The position numbers were made by a program, and so were the translations under genes. Under the pieces are notes generated by a model. The model was not told where the DNA came from. It was given only the letters and a program-made list of their open reading frames with translations, and did no database searches. A stretch of 64,000 nt of DNA from Bugula neritina (Eukaryota; Bryozoa; Gymnolaemata; Cheilostomatida; Bugulidae), in NCBI GenBank assembly GCA_964035545.1, contig OZ037767.1:15619498-15683497 (forward strand), in the 5' to 3' direction. Shown here piece by piece: positions 1 to 12,229 of this stretch (the first letter of the stretch is position 1; each line of letters opens with the position of its first letter).

Positions 1-1933
1 GCCTATTCACCTGGTAAAATAGCATGTGTACTGAGAGAGAATAACTCCTAAGCATATCTAAAGGCATCCTTTTAGTAAACAAGATATTGCAATGCTACCA
101 TCTGTCTGGACAGTTGTGTTCTCTTGTGTAAATTTCAACTTATAGTTCCAAAAATATGATGGTATCAATTACATGTAAACTCAACTTTTTTAGGTATAGG
201 CATTATAAGAGGGAATTTTACTGATGTGTTTGTAATACTTTTACCTGCAGGGCTGATTACATTATAAATTGTTTGATCTCATCCTGGAGTTGTGTCCCCA
301 AATAGTTTCAGTAAGCGTACGCTCAAGCTCAAAATTTTTAAAAACCTGTCCCGGGAGCGACATGCTTACACGTGTGCGGGTGTATGTGCATAACTTATAT
401 AGAACTCTAAATTTTCAAATGCAAATGCTTTATTAGGCCATTAATCAGATACAGGCATCATCTGGTCATGTAGAGTCTAGCCAATCAGAACTGTGCAAAG
501 TCTGTAGTGCTTTGAAGCTAACCAATTGCCAAAAACAATCAGCTTATTCGCCACTATATCAATAAAAAGCCACTAAGTGTGTTTAGCCAAAACAAATGTC
601 AAATTCCACCAGGGTCCTTTTTTATATTTGCATTTTTGATTTGCATTTTTTGAGCACTTAATTTAAACATTTTGAAAAATTTACTGGTGATTCATAAATT
701 TAAGATATGAAATAAAATAATGCATGTAATAAAAGTTGCACAGCTATTTCCTAGAAGCATGCATTTTGCATTTGAACTTGCAGAAGTTTATATAAGTTCT
801 AGTGGTGAGAATTTTAGAGTTGGTACAAGGTAGTAAATTTACCTAATTTACATGATCTATTGTGATATTGTAGTAAACTGTGGGTTTTGAATGCAACTAG
901 TGCCTACATGCTCTAGAGAGAATAAGCCAAGTATTTGAATACGAACGAAAGATAACTTTATTTGCATCAGATACAGCTTATGTGGTCCTACTACCAGCGA
1001 GCTCCAGTAGTAGTCTGACTTTACACCGTAACTCGCCTGCTTTTATATACAGCGAACAAAAGAACATAGAACAAAGAATCTTCCGAAGTTCGGTAGCTCC
1101 GAAATTCGGCAGGGCCGAAGATCGGGAGGACCGATCTTCGGACAAGCCGAAACTCGGAACTCCAAACATCGGACCTCAATTAACATTATTTAGCAAACAA
1201 CAAAACCAAGGCACAATCTATCACAGTATTTCATGAAAATTACATTATACTGAAAGCTTTAACAACAATCACAATAATAGGGCATTAGAAAGCTAGCCCA
1301 ACTTAGCTACAATTACAGCATTCAAAATATACGCAACAGTAATTATAATACTGACACACGCAGTTACAGTAGAGGATGAGAATCTATCACAATATAATTA
1401 ATAAAATATATAAACGAATCTGAGTTGGAATTAATTTAAAGAGGCCCAGGTTAGTTTTGTTTTTCAGTATCTGTCATAATTTACAGCTTTCGTTAGGTAT
1501 GTTTGATTTATTCCAACTATAATAACATGTTTATAGGAGTTTAACATTTTTTGGAATGCTAGTGCAGTCAGCTTGATAAAATCCATGGCTATATCTGTTC
1601 ACTTTATAATATAGGTTTCTCATAAAATTCTATTCCGACTTGTTTGTTGTAGAGTTACATTATAACTTTGGGGAGCAATCAGAAAAGCTACAGAGATTTT
1701 TTCGCAACATCATATATTAAAATTCTAAAGAATAAAGTTAGTTTAGGATAACCTAAAAAAGTGCCATCTTCTAGTACATCTGTGGCTGGAAAATAGGTTT
1801 GGTCTTCCCCCACAACAAAGTGTGTTAGCTACAGCCATTGATGTTAATAAGTCATATTATAGATGCTTTGCAATTTAATTTATTGGCTTTCTATCTTATT
1901 GATAGTTGAATGTTCCAGAAAATGTTATCTACA
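1..1933. other. Non-coding flank with dispersed duplicated blocks
   Basis: I see no convincing gene here. Two blocks recur elsewhere in the window in the same orientation. The stretch at about 1640-1790 resembles 47846-47975, and the stretch at about 1820-1930 resembles 30045-30160, which lies just beyond the last BUB1-like exon. The opening bases also resemble 29679 onward. At 1115-1141 there is a perfect 11-bp inverted repeat with a 5-base loop inside a GC-richer patch (about 960-1200) that could be a remnant of an LTR. The blocks may be 3' flank of a duplicated gene or simply interspersed repeats. Confidence 0.5.
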
Positions 1934-3960
1934 GCACAAGCAAGCTCACGCCCGGCCAACATTACCGCCAAGTTATTAAAGTCAATGTGGCACTTGTGTC
2001 GCTGCGGGAATGACATTCCCAAGATGGTATCCTGCTGAAGCTGACTGGCGATGAAGGTCTCGCTGATCACCTGATCACGGATTCTACCAGTCAGCTTTAT
2101 CACTACACGAACCCGTCCGCCAACGTGCCGTGTTCCCCTTCATATGGCTCCAGGTTCGCCCTATTTCCGGCATTGAGTGTGTCGAAAAGACACCGGCTCA
2201 GAAGATTTGTGGTGCACCCAGTATCCAGCAGCTAGAAAGTTGCAGCTTTGCCGGCAAGTTTACCGAGCAGGAAATAACTGCTTCCATTTAGCTGAGCGCT
2301 CACTGAGCGGTTCATCTCCAGAGGTGACACCTTATGTGCATGAAGTCAGGGATGCACCTGCGCTTTCCGGTTGCGTGGGCAACCGATTGACATCTCGGCC
2401 TTGCTCGCACGCAAACGGCCGAGTGAAAGCATAGTCCTGCTCACGTGTGAGCAGCCGAAAGAAATCTCGGTCTTGCTCCAACTCTTCATACGCCCCCTCA
2501 TCAGGCAACTCTTCAAAGCGGTTTTTGAGTGGCCAAGTGGAGGTTTTGGCAAACCTTGCGGTCTGCTAACTCTCCGTGGGATTTGCCACTCTGACGAAAG
2601 CGGCCTCATCACTCGATTGAGCTTGAGCCTTGGCCGTGGTCTTGATCTCAGAGGGTTAAACCGAGGCCCACGGTTGGCGGAGTCTACCGTGGGCCATTGT
2701 CGTTTAACTGTTTCCTCCCACCGTGGGGCAGCTCTTCAAGAGGTGCCCGCCACTACCACAACCCCAACACAAAGGGATTTGCCTGCCGACGGCAGTTGTC
2801 GGCGACCTAGCTGGTCGCTCAACTGCCGACTGTCGGCGGAGATGCCTGATTTCGGCCAGCAGCTTTTGAACCAGGCTCGTCGTTAAGCCTGTTGACTCGT
2901 CGGCTGCCGCCGTGGCCACTTGTACAGCCGACATAGCCGACGACGGCAACATGCTGTCGTTGGCTTCTACTTGCTGTACAGTCGCCCCAGGCCGGCACGT
3001 ATTGTCAGCCTGGAAATATGCATTCCTAAGCCGAAGAGCCCTCTTCATCATCTTAACTTCGGCTACCACCAAATGCCTTTTCAAGCCCATGTTGTTGATA
3101 GACTGAAGGAAGGCATCTAGTGCCAAACTCTGTCGACCTTCTGCAGGCAAGTCGCCATAAGCAACTTGTGCCAGCCGTTCTACCACGGTCGCGTGTTCTC
3201 TCAAGGAAGTATTCGGATCTCTCCTAAGCCCTTGGAGTTGCACTTGCGCATCTCTAGCGGTGAGCCCAAACCGGGCTCTCAACGCATTGAAGATGTCGCC
3301 GACATCCTGACCAATATCATAAGGTTTGGCCGATCCTGTCAGGCACAACCGCAGCTGGATCATAGCAAATCGGGCAGGCCATCGACAGATGGCTGCCACA
3401 TTTCTGAACTCAGCAATAAATTGCTCCACATCTTCTTCTCCTGAGAAGGTGGGAGCCCGCAAATGATACCTGTCCATAGGCAGCGCTGGGCCGCCTATGA
3501 CATCCTCTATAGCTGCCGGTTCAATCTGCTTCAGACGGAAATGTCTCCTTCGTCGGCCATATTCTTCTACTCCTCAGCCAGAAGCATTGGCTTTAAATTA
3601 ATCCCACCGCTGCCACCACCGTTGTTAATTTGCGCATTCACTAATTACGGGTTATTTAGAGCTAATGCAACGTCGTCAAGATTAGAGTAAGAAAGATTTT
3701 ATTTACATGAAAAATACACAAGTACCTAATTACTACACAAGTAAGAAAAGCATTACATAATTACTGATAGCAGAACATGACTTATCTAATTCACACTACA
3801 ATTCAACTGCGCTCATCCAAGCGCGCTGTCCATCAACTCTAATTAACCAGCCTCCTGTATGTCATAAGCTGCTGTCCATTGTATGAGACTTAGTGGGTGC
3901 AGTACCAGGCTAGATATTCATCCCTCTAGAATGCTTGGAATACTAGAGAGATACACTTGG
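1934..3960 (-). mobile_element. Truncated Ty3/gypsy-type retrotransposon (LTR, gag, partial protease)
   Basis: Read on the minus strand, the order is a probable 5' LTR (about 3620-3960), a primer-binding-like tract rich in GGTGG and CAGCGG at about 3600-3620, gag, then a retropepsin fragment. The protease region has an aspartyl D-T-G-C-T-T motif at about 2205-2235 preceded by an in-frame stop, and an I-L-G-M-like motif further on. The element stops at about 1934, where sequence shared with 30.05-30.16 kb resumes. No reverse transcriptase, integrase or second LTR is present, so this is a 5' fragment. The outer LTR limit is approximate. Confidence 0.7.
2704..3477 (-). CDS. gag: Gag-like protein of truncated gypsy element
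   Basis: The open frame gives 257 residues. The N-terminal part starts with a P-T-F-S-G-E-E-D segment typical of Ty3/gypsy capsid-like Gag. It continues through a helical region containing L-Q-G-L-R-R-D-P and ends in one CCHC-type zinc knuckle, C-W-G-C-G-S-G-G-H-L-L-K-S-C, at about residues 238-251. Gag would package the element RNA in the cytoplasm. The protein is clearly related to the Gag of the second element at 18.3-19.5 kb but is divergent, so it represents a different subfamily. This frame is intact, unlike the adjoining protease. It may start further upstream. Confidence 0.75.
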   Translation of the reverse strand: MDRYHLRAPTFSGEEDVEQFIAEFRNVAAICRWPARFAMIQLRLCLTGSAKPYDIGQDVGDIFNALRARFGLTARDAQVQLQGLRRDPNTSLREHATVVERLAQVAYGDLPAEGRQSLALDAFLQSINNMGLKRHLVVAEVKMMKRALRLRNAYFQADNTCRPGATVQQVEANDSMLPSSAMSAVQVATAAADESTGLTTSLVQKLLAEIRHLRRQSAVERPARSPTTAVGRQIPLCWGCGSGGHLLKSCPTVGGNS

Positions 3961-4579
3961 AGTTGCCCGTTCGATATATACACAAAAGATAAAACTCCTA
4001 CAATATTATTTTAAAACTCAATTTTGTTTTAACCGCTAGATAAAACAGTAGATGAAACGTACAGGGTGTGTGTTTTGACTAGTTATACTCTAAAATTACA
4101 GCGAATTAAACTTCTCATGGAATTGCATGTTTCTCCTATAACCTGATAAATCTATTAAACTTGTTTTGAAATATTTGAAAGTTTGCTTATTTGTTGGGAT
4201 ATTGAGAAACAGAGATGGGTTTATAATCTACTAACAGACAAAGTGCAGAATGCTACTAGTGATCTGGTGTTGAGAGTGTTGATGATTATAGCATATTAAC
4301 ATATGTATGTAGCAGCAAGGTACATTTGGCTACGCCAGGAATATCAGCTAACTGTTATTACTTCTAGTTCATGAAAAACTCCAAGTAATTTGTAGTAAAT
4401 TATTCATTTGATTTCATAGTTGCCTTATTGTATTAGTGTGTATGGATAAATGACACTTTATTTAGTTGTATTATTTGAACTAATGAGTCTTTCATCCATC
4501 TTTTACCCGACAATTGTTATGTATATTCGATTTTCTTATGATAAAGAGATTTTCGGCGGAGTATTTTAAGACAGTTTAT

Positions 4580-4645
4580 ATAGAGTATACAGAGTATACA
4601 GAGTAGAGTATACAGAGTAGAGTATACAGAGTAGAGTATACAAAG
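4580..4645. repeat. Short tandem repeat (GTATACAGAGTAGA-like)
   Basis: Four to five direct copies of a roughly 13-15-bp unit containing GTATACAGAGTAGA lie just downstream (minus-strand sense) of the BUB1-like catalytic-loop exon. Confidence 0.8.
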
Positions 4646-4660
4646 TATAACGACACTTAC

Positions 4661-5138
4661 AACCCACAAAAGAGGATGATGTCTGGCTTGATGTCTCCGT
4701 GAATTATCTTACAGCATGCAGTAGCTCGATGGTGACGTACATGACTAACGACTCCGGGATCTGTAAACAGCAGACGTAGACATTACTGAGCAGTGAGCAA
4801 AGTACAGTGCAACTCATAAACTGAACAGCCAATGAGAATACAGACACACGCCAAACAGCCAATAAGAACGCAGCTTACTTCACAAAAGTTGGCCTTCATG
4901 CTGTTGTCGAGGTTGAGAAGAGAGCCGAGGGGCACCAGTTCGTTGACCATGAGGGATCCGTCGGAGAAGAAGACGGAGTGGGTGATGTCCATCAACTTGC
5001 TGCCGATATCTCTCTCGATGTTTTTGTCCATGCAGATGTACAGTTCCCACGGGCAGCTCGGCTTCTGTGCCTTCACACATACATCGTCACTCTTGGAGAA
5101 AGCTGTAGAGTCAAAAGTGTTGCACATGGAGATTTTAC
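4661..5138 (-). pseudogene. BUB1-like kinase N-lobe and catalytic-loop exons, frameshifted
   Basis: Two exons of a BUB1-family checkpoint kinase lie on the minus strand. Exon 5138-4879 (260 nt) has an AG acceptor and a GTAAGC donor. It encodes the N-lobe, with V-K-A-Q-K-P-S-C-P-W-E-L-Y-I and S-D-G-S-L-M-V, matching the region of animal BUB1 that reads KVQKP..PWEFYI and NGSVLVGEL. Exon 4760-4661 (100 nt, donor GTAAGT) begins in phase as an alpha-helical segment. It hits TAA at 4706-4704, while the catalytic loop I-I-H-G-D-I-K-P-D continues in another frame. The residue after D is isoleucine, where the family has the metal-binding asparagine. This points to a decayed copy. No activation-segment or C-lobe exon follows; the gypsy fragment lies there instead. 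Confidence 0.75.
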
Positions 5139-5159
5139 CTGCGTAGAAATACATATTCG

Positions 5160-5236
5160 TGTAATATAAACATATGCTAGTAACATAAAATTATACTAGT
5201 AATATAAACTCATACTGCACAGAGAGAAATATTAGT
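5160..5236. repeat. 22-bp-type AT-rich repeat, shared with 8.95-9.08 kb
   Basis: Three degenerate copies of a unit containing TAATATAAACATATACTAG occur here. The neighbouring segment CACAGAGAGAAATATTAGTG (5217-5236) reappears in inverted orientation at about 8938-8957, directly before the larger array there. Confidence 0.7.
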
Positions 5237-6700
5237 GCAGCGCTTGCACTAAAGTTGTTCAAAGAGCCTTTTATTGTCGGTATAGCCTGCACCACACCTC
5301 TAATAGTTGTTAGACCTGCACTTATTTTGATGAAATTGAAAATTAATCGGGTTAGTGTAAGCTGAAAAATATTTTGTAGTAGCTCTGAAACCACTTAGTT
5401 GTTAAGTCAACAATACTTTTCACAAGTATTACGTAATCATCGTCTCTAGGTCTGAATGAAGCTAAACAGTAGTTGATAAGAGCAGAAAGTGAGATCAATG
5501 CTACAACTACATATGTTCAAGCAAAATTTTATTTATATAAGAATTATGGAACAATTGGCAGTTGTTCACCTAACAACATTATTCGTTCACATGCGCACTA
5601 ATGATGATCACAAACCTTTATAGGAAGCTAGGATGAAGTTGAACCCTACATTTGGGTCATTTCAATTGGTGCTTCCAAGTTAGATGCTATTTATACATTT
5701 TATGTGCAATTTATTTGAACACTATTGAAATATATGTGTATTTAAATAAATTTGAGTCAATTGCTTTTTATAATTGGCACACAAATAAATTTCTTTGCTC
5801 TGCATAAACCTATTAATTTTGCATTTTCTATATTTTTTGTTTTTTGAAAAAATGTAATTATTAATGCATTTAATGCTTTTTTTCAACACAAATTTGGAAA
5901 AATTTAAATATTATTGCAAATATATCATATTAATGGTTATTTTACGTTTAGCAATCGGTATGAAAGTTATATAAGGGTATATAGGTATATAATACTTAGT
6001 ACCAAAACAAAAAATACAACTTAACTGGGGAGCATATAAGTGGAATGAAACTCCTTCAACCTACTAGCTGTTTATGATTTCGGTATTTTTTTGAACCCAA
6101 GACATTTTCAAATAGCTTGTTACCAGACTACTATTAAACATCGTCCCACTCCGTTTATCAAAGACTTAAGTTAAATTTATCAACAAAAACATTCAACTGC
6201 ACATATCTCTTGCATGGGTAGTTTAGGCTTCACTAGTCAATTTCATTCATGGAAAGGAAAGCCAACTAATTTAAAATGTGTGTAAAAGAGAGATCAGGGA
6301 GATGCACCATTAAACTCCAATGTACTCAGTTATCAGCAAATGTGTTTCAAACAAGAAGCTTAAAATTAACAATGAAACAAGCTACGGAATAGTCAATTGT
6401 GGATCAGGTGAACCACTTCAAAAGCCTAAGTAACTTGTGTAAACTACCTGGTGGAACAAAAGAAGATGTTGCATAACAGAGCTATAGTAAGGAAATATTT
6501 AAATTGTAATTCAAAGGCAAGAAACTAGCTTACTAAGCATTGAAAGAGCAAAACAAAGGTTATTACATAACAGCACATAGTTTTCATTCAAGGCTATTGA
6601 CAGAAGAAATATTCTGCCGGCATAGTGAACACCAGAGGCTCAGACTAAGAGGTTGTGCTTTGAGATTCAGTGAATATGTGCTTCCAAACAACCTCACAAC
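5237..6700. other. AT-rich intergenic DNA, no gene seen
   Basis: No open frame with recognisable protein character, no RNA gene and no TIR pair was found. Confidence 0.5.
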
Positions 6701-7918
6701 ATGAAAAACATTGAATCATTTCATCACATGGGTAAAGATTGCAGCTATCTCTCAGAGATAGAAGATGATCACTTTCTTTCAGAGTTCGGAACTGAAGTTG
6801 TCATTGCAGCAAAAGGTAAGCTCAATCATTTGCTTAACGTTGTCATTTTATATCACAATGACAATGACAGTATGACTATTGCTGTAGACAGATAATTGAA
6901 TTTGTGCAACTATAACTTTTAAGAGACCACATTGACTGATATTTCCCAAACCACTCTATTCCTATATCAATTTTATACGAGTTTTCCTGTAACAATCTAT
7001 TTCTAAAAAATTTAGCGTTTTATTTCCACTTCACCTTCTAGCAATTTGTGCTAAATTCATTAATTTGAATTCCCCCCCCCCCATTGTAGAAGTATTGTTA
7101 ATAATGCAGTTTAGCAGCCTACAAGTAGTTATTAGCCTTAAGCAGCTGCCAAGCTAGCTTCTTGTTTTATAGCTAAGTACCAAAATGCCAATATTAGTGG
7201 TGAGTTGGCAAAATCTTTTATTAACTTCTGTGCTACCAGTTTATTCTTTTATTTATCTTTGCACAGCACAATTAAATATAAAAACATGTTTAAGTAGCAA
7301 TATTTTTCTTGGTAGTAATTTATTTGTTTTTCAATTTATAGACATACTGAAACTTATCAATATCTGTTATCTCGATATGAGGGGTCCATATAAAATGCTG
7401 AATCTAGCTTAAATTGTGGTTCACTGACATTTTGAGATAATTTTAATGCAGAGAAGCTTCTATTAACTAAACTAATTATGCCCAACAGCTCTTGCATTTG
7501 TAATTAAGAAAGAAGTAAAATAAAATGATGGCCAAAATTGTTACTAAATTTCGATAAGCTCAAACTAACCCAAACACTTCGCCACATAATGATCATAAGT
7601 TTGCCAAAGCCTGTATGGTTATTCAGAGTCAAACGATTGGTACGATGGTGCTGAAAATATGCTGAAAGATTTATAGCTAACATCATTGATACTATTAGTT
7701 TTGGCCTTAGACTTTAGCTTCTTCAAAGTTGAACTTAATTTATTTAAGCTGCTTGTGATTGTATATCTTAACCAAATGTTTACTGTTCATACTAATACAG
7801 TTTAAATATTACCCAACCTTTATCTTTTGTTGTAGATCCCATAACATTTTTTAAGAACATGCACTCAAAGATGCTGAATAGGAACACAAAAAAGAATTTG
7901 ACCGCTACAAAACTTTGA
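6701..7918 (+). CDS. Possible two-exon gene for a 65-residue protein
   Basis: Exon 1 (6701-6815, 115 nt) opens with ATG after an in-frame upstream stop and ends at a GTAAGC donor. Exon 2 (7836-7918, 83 nt) follows a pyrimidine-rich TTGTTGTAG acceptor and ends in TGA. The phases match (115 = 38 codons + 1; 2 + 27 codons), giving 65 residues. The first half is acidic (S-E-I-E-D-D-H-F-L-S-E-F-G) and the second half basic (N-R-N-T-K-K-N). I recognise no family. Evidence is limited to splice-site quality and phase agreement, so this could be chance. No paralogue was seen in the window. Confidence 0.3.
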
Positions 7919-8555
7919 ATCATGCTGAGACCTTCAGCCTGCAAGCAGGCGCACTCACCACTACATTACAAGCGTCACTGGGTGCTCTCAACACTACACC
8001 TTACCCACTTTTCAAGAACTCAGCTGCCTTTTTTTATACTACTCCTTCAAGCTTCCCTGACCACTCAACTCCTCTCGGGGTACTACCACACTTTACTAAC
8101 CTCTGGAATTAGTTATAAAACATCCCCCTCCGTACTTGGGTTACTATCACAGACCTCAGACTTGCACACAGGTGTGCTAACCATTATACACCACAACTGC
8201 TTGGTTATCGCTACACTACAGAGCAAGAATGTAATGACACACACTATGGTCTTAACAGGTTCTGCTAATATTGAGAAAAGTTAACTGAATTTACAGTCGT
8301 AGAAAAATTCTGCAAATGTTTATTTTCATGTTTTTTTTTCTTATTTTAATTTTTAGAAGTTATTTTTTGTTGCATTTCTTATATTCAACTATCATATACA
8401 ATAAAATCCACATTACTATACTCTCATACTGGTTAGAAGTTATGACAAGTTAGTTCAGAGTGATCAGTAATAATTTTTGCAGAAGCTTATTTCCAACAAA
8501 AATTAGAGCAGCATGGAACATTTATAAGTTCAGCTTTGAATATAACTTAGTTCAG
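7919..8555. other. Intergenic DNA, no gene seen
   Basis: The 7920-8280 segment is somewhat less AT-rich and open in two plus-strand frames, but the translations are low-complexity and show no splice-site logic or domain. Confidence 0.5.
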
Positions 8556-8559
8556 CATT

Positions 8560-8770
8560 GAGCATATCTAAGATCATCATTGAACAGAAATAAGATCATC
8601 ATTAAACATGTATAATATCACTATTGAGCATAAATAAGATCACCATTGAATATATATAAGCTCACCATTGAACATATATAATATCACTATTGAGCATAAA
8701 TAAGATCACCATTGAAAATATATAAGCTCACCATTGAACATATATAAGATTACCATTGAACATAACTTTG
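8560..8770. repeat. Tandem array of about 23-bp units
   Basis: Roughly nine units carry the core ATCACCATTGAACATATATAA with variants. Two higher-order groups (AAGATCA-type and AAGCTCA-type units) alternate. Confidence 0.85.
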
Positions 8771-8954
8771 CTCATTGTGATAAATACAAAGAATCAACTT
8801 CACAACTCTTTATATCAACATTGATCTAACATACTATTCACTGTGAACAGTACCTGACACTAATTTCTATTCACTGCTGGTCAATTTAGGAGCCAAAAAA
8901 CGAGCTGTTTTAGTTGTCAGCTAATGTTCACTCTAACACTAATATTTCTCTCTG

Positions 8955-9080
8955 TGTGGTAATATAAACATATACTAGTAGGTAATATAAACATATGCTA
9001 GTAATATAAACTTATACTGGTAATATAAACATATACTAGTAATATAAACATATAGAAGTAATATAAACATATACTGGTAA
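8955..9080. repeat. Tandem array of 18-22-bp AT-rich units
   Basis: Six or so copies of GTAATATAAACATATACTA. The same unit occurs at 5160-5212. The array abuts the left end of the first small-gene repeat unit. Confidence 0.85.
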
Positions 9081-10338
9081 TGGTAAACAAATTAGTTTAG
9101 TTACTCTTGCAGGCCAAGAGATGAAAGGTTCAGCATTTATTATGTCCCATAATTATTATGTAACAAGATCTACTTTCAAAAGATTCACACCAGGAAAAAA
9201 GCTGTATAATTACTGATCAATCTGTGGGGTTAAAATTTGAGAAACTCAAAAAGCCAGAAATCAAAAGCTGTCATTGTATAGTTACATAATAGAGCATTCA
9301 GTTTTTGAGTAATTATATGCTGTGTATATGAGCACTAAACCTTTGAATTCAGTCCAACTTATACTAGATTGGATTTTGTAAATTTGCTTTTAAAGTTTAG
9401 GTTGTCTTTATAACATTAAAGAATAATGCGCTAACCATTTTTAACTATAACAGATGAACTTATGCTAGACTTAAATCTCTCAGCTACATTATTTCTAGCT
9501 TTTATCTGTCAGGTTGAATCTTTGGAAATGTTATTGTAAAAGTTTTACACCTATTTTCAAACCTCCAAGTTTTATTTGAAAGAAAATATGCATGGCTATA
9601 AAATATTATTAATGACAATATGTGGCACACCATAAAATATTCATTATATAGTTGAACTGGTCAAAGCGTACCTTAATTAGAAAACAATTTGTTTTCTATA
9701 ATAATATAACATACTGATACATATAAAGCATGGATTTTATGACCCTCGTTTTAGTTTTCTTAAATAATTTTTAGTTTTCCTGCATATTGTGGCTTCATAT
9801 ATAACTATAAAACTTGAACTGTTATAAATGTTTTTGTTTGGTGCAAAAAGCATAAAATAAATCAAGTAATTTTCATTTTAATTATTTGCACTGCTTTACT
9901 TCCTTTTTACTTTTCTTTAATTAGAAATGGCAGCACCGCACCTTTAATATATAGAATGTTTTATTTTACTCTAAATAGTTAGTTTACTAGAAATGGCAGT
10001 GGGAGACAAAATTAGCCAACCGGAGTTATTATATAAATTACTAAAATATAGTTCGTTATGGTTTCAGGCGGAATTTTGAAATTTTTCTCTAAAATGCTTG
10101 GATAAGACTATTTGCATATTCAAAGGTTCTTCATCACCACTTGGAGTTTGGTTTTATAAAATATTATAAGAAGTTGGCCTAAGTTTGTATATTAACCAAT
10201 CACATGCCTCCGTTACTGGATTTGCTCAACCTGGTTACTTCTGAGGTATAGGGCTCTTCCCGGGAGGTTGGGTTCTTCCCAGAGTAGTTGACCTAGTTTT
10301 ATGTTGACCAATCAAATTCAAGCACATCCGGTTGTGAC

Positions 10339-10346
10339 TATAAATA
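10339..10346 (+). promoter_or_regulatory. TATA box of small gene, copy 1
   Basis: TATAAATA lies 84 bp before the ATG, the same distance as in copies 2 and 3. CCAAT motifs precede it (about 10195 and 10309) within AACCAATCACATG and GACCAATCAAATT, both conserved in all three copies. Confidence 0.7.
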
Positions 10347-10422
10347 CAGCAGTGTGTTCTGTTAAGGTTCAGTGTACAACTTATCTGTGTAATACATCTG
10401 AATCTGAACTCTAATCTCCACA

Positions 10423-11383
10423 ATGAGCAGCAACAACACCTTTGGTGAGTGACTATGCATACAATACTTGTATTTTTCTAATTTAATAGGCAACATTACA
10501 GAGAATATTCTATCTTGAAGCTTTGGAACTAAATTATATCTAAGAGTAATTAAAAACATTTTCATCATTATAGTTGGAATATCTTTTTTAATGTTTTTCT
10601 ATTTTTAGAATGTAACTAGTATTAAGTTTTACGTGACTTTAGTTTAGCTTGCAGAGCCTTTAAAACTTATTCTAATCTGATTCTAATCTACAAACTAGTA
10701 ATACTGCAAATTGATTGTATAATATCACAGCTAACTCTTTCAGTACAAAGTATTTATTTAAACTAAAGATACTTGCTTAGTACTAAATTGCAGTAACATA
10801 CAATAGTGTAATACATAGTGGAGTACAAAATGTAATGTATAAAATTGCATAACACTATATTTTAATTTCAGACATTAAAAAACTCCCTCCAAAGAAGAGA
10901 TACACATTAGTATGGAAAAATTTTAACATTCCTCCACCTGCACACATAGCAAGACAATACGCTGAGATAATCCAACCAGAACCATACTATGATTATAATG
11001 AGTAAGTATACTGCTTTACTGCTAAGTCTTTTTGTTGTAACCAAAATTCTTAGTCAAACTGCTCTCTGATTACCAGATAAACTTTCTCCATATAAATTAT
11101 ATTTTATAGTTTAGATCTGTCAGGTTTGTGTTTTCAAGCTTCAAATCAACAATAAAAGCATATATTTAAATATGAAAATATTCCATGCATTCAGCAGTTT
11201 TATTAGATGACGGTGTAATTCTAAACTTTGACTGACAGAAAAGAAACTGTTATGAGTCTCCATATATTAATATCTGAATAACTATTATTTTATTATAGAA
11301 AGATGACAAGTTACCTCCAAGATGGTGGACTACATACATATTATGTAATAAACTCTGATACTGAGGTGAAAAGGGAGAGCTGA
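10423..11383 (+). CDS. Small three-exon gene, 78-aa protein of unknown function, copy 1
   Basis: Exons are 10423-10444 (22 nt), 10872-11001 (130 nt) and 11299-11383 (85 nt). All introns are GT-AG (GTGAGT, GTAAGT donors) and the phases match, giving 78 residues and a TGA stop. The protein starts M-S-S-N-N-T-F and has a basic patch P-P-K-K-R-Y. It continues with a W-K-N-F-N-I-P-P-P-A-H-I-A-R segment and Y-Y-D-Y-N-E, and ends V-K-R-E-S. There is no signal peptide, membrane segment or familiar domain. Two further copies keep the same exon lengths and frame while the introns differ, which argues for a real coding gene under constraint. The short tyrosine-rich core could be a binding motif, but I assign no function. 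Confidence 0.7.
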
Positions 11384-12229
11384 ATCTGCCACATGCTGAG
11401 GAATTGAATTACTCAGTTTTCTGTATTTTATTAACTGATCCACACAAGTTTCCTCAAGTATAATGTTAGCTGAATTGTCAAACAAGCATATCATCACAAT
11501 ATTGAATTTATATAACTTTTTAACTTTATAATAATGAATATAAATATATGTACTATATTTTATTTTATTGTATTATTCAAACTAATAAAATTATTTTATT
11601 ATCTCATAAACCAGGTGTGCTGAAATATAAATATATAACTTTAATTATAGATGTGCATACAAGTATATTTTATTTCATGTCGCTAGTAATAGATTGTAAT
11701 CCTTGCCTATAACAACTGCTAAACGCAAAAAACTTTAGTGAAACTATAAAAAAGAGCTAAAAATCTAATGCTCTAGTAGATTACATAACATTTGTATGAC
11801 TGCTTTTATTCATAGTTACTGTTTCGATTTTAGCAGCAGTCATAGTCTATACATCTAGCGCTGTCAAATATTTTTGGACTGCCTGTTTAGTTAATTTTGC
11901 AAACGAAAAGATGAAAGGCTCAGCATTTATCATATCCCATAATTATTATGTAATAAAATCTCCTTTCAAAGAATTCACACCAGGAAAAATAGCTGTATAA
12001 TTACTGACCAATCAGAGAGGATTAAAATTTGAGAAACTCAGAAAGCCAAAAGTCGAAGGCTGTAACTAAAGAATTACATAATAGAGTAGCTGCCATCAGC
12101 TGGTATAATTACAGTCTGGTTGTGGGTAATTATTGTACTTGCTTGTGAGCTGTATATCCTATGGAATGAGTTTAACTTGTACTAGTTTTATCCAGTAAAT
12201 TTGTTTTTGGCCATATCTCAATATTAGCC

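Noticed and set aside
2371-2886. 171-codon plus-strand open frame
   Set aside because: It is antisense to the Gag/protease of the minus-strand gypsy fragment and shows no domain.
7070-7085. Poly-C run in AT-rich sequence
   Set aside because: A simple homopolymer with no surrounding structure.
8560-9080. Regular spaced repeats considered as a CRISPR-like array
   Set aside because: Units are directly tandem and degenerate without unique spacers, and the host is a eukaryote.
10235-10568. Minus-strand frames over the small-gene promoter, also at 49832-50165
   Set aside because: Antisense to the TATA box and first exon; the copies share them only through duplication.
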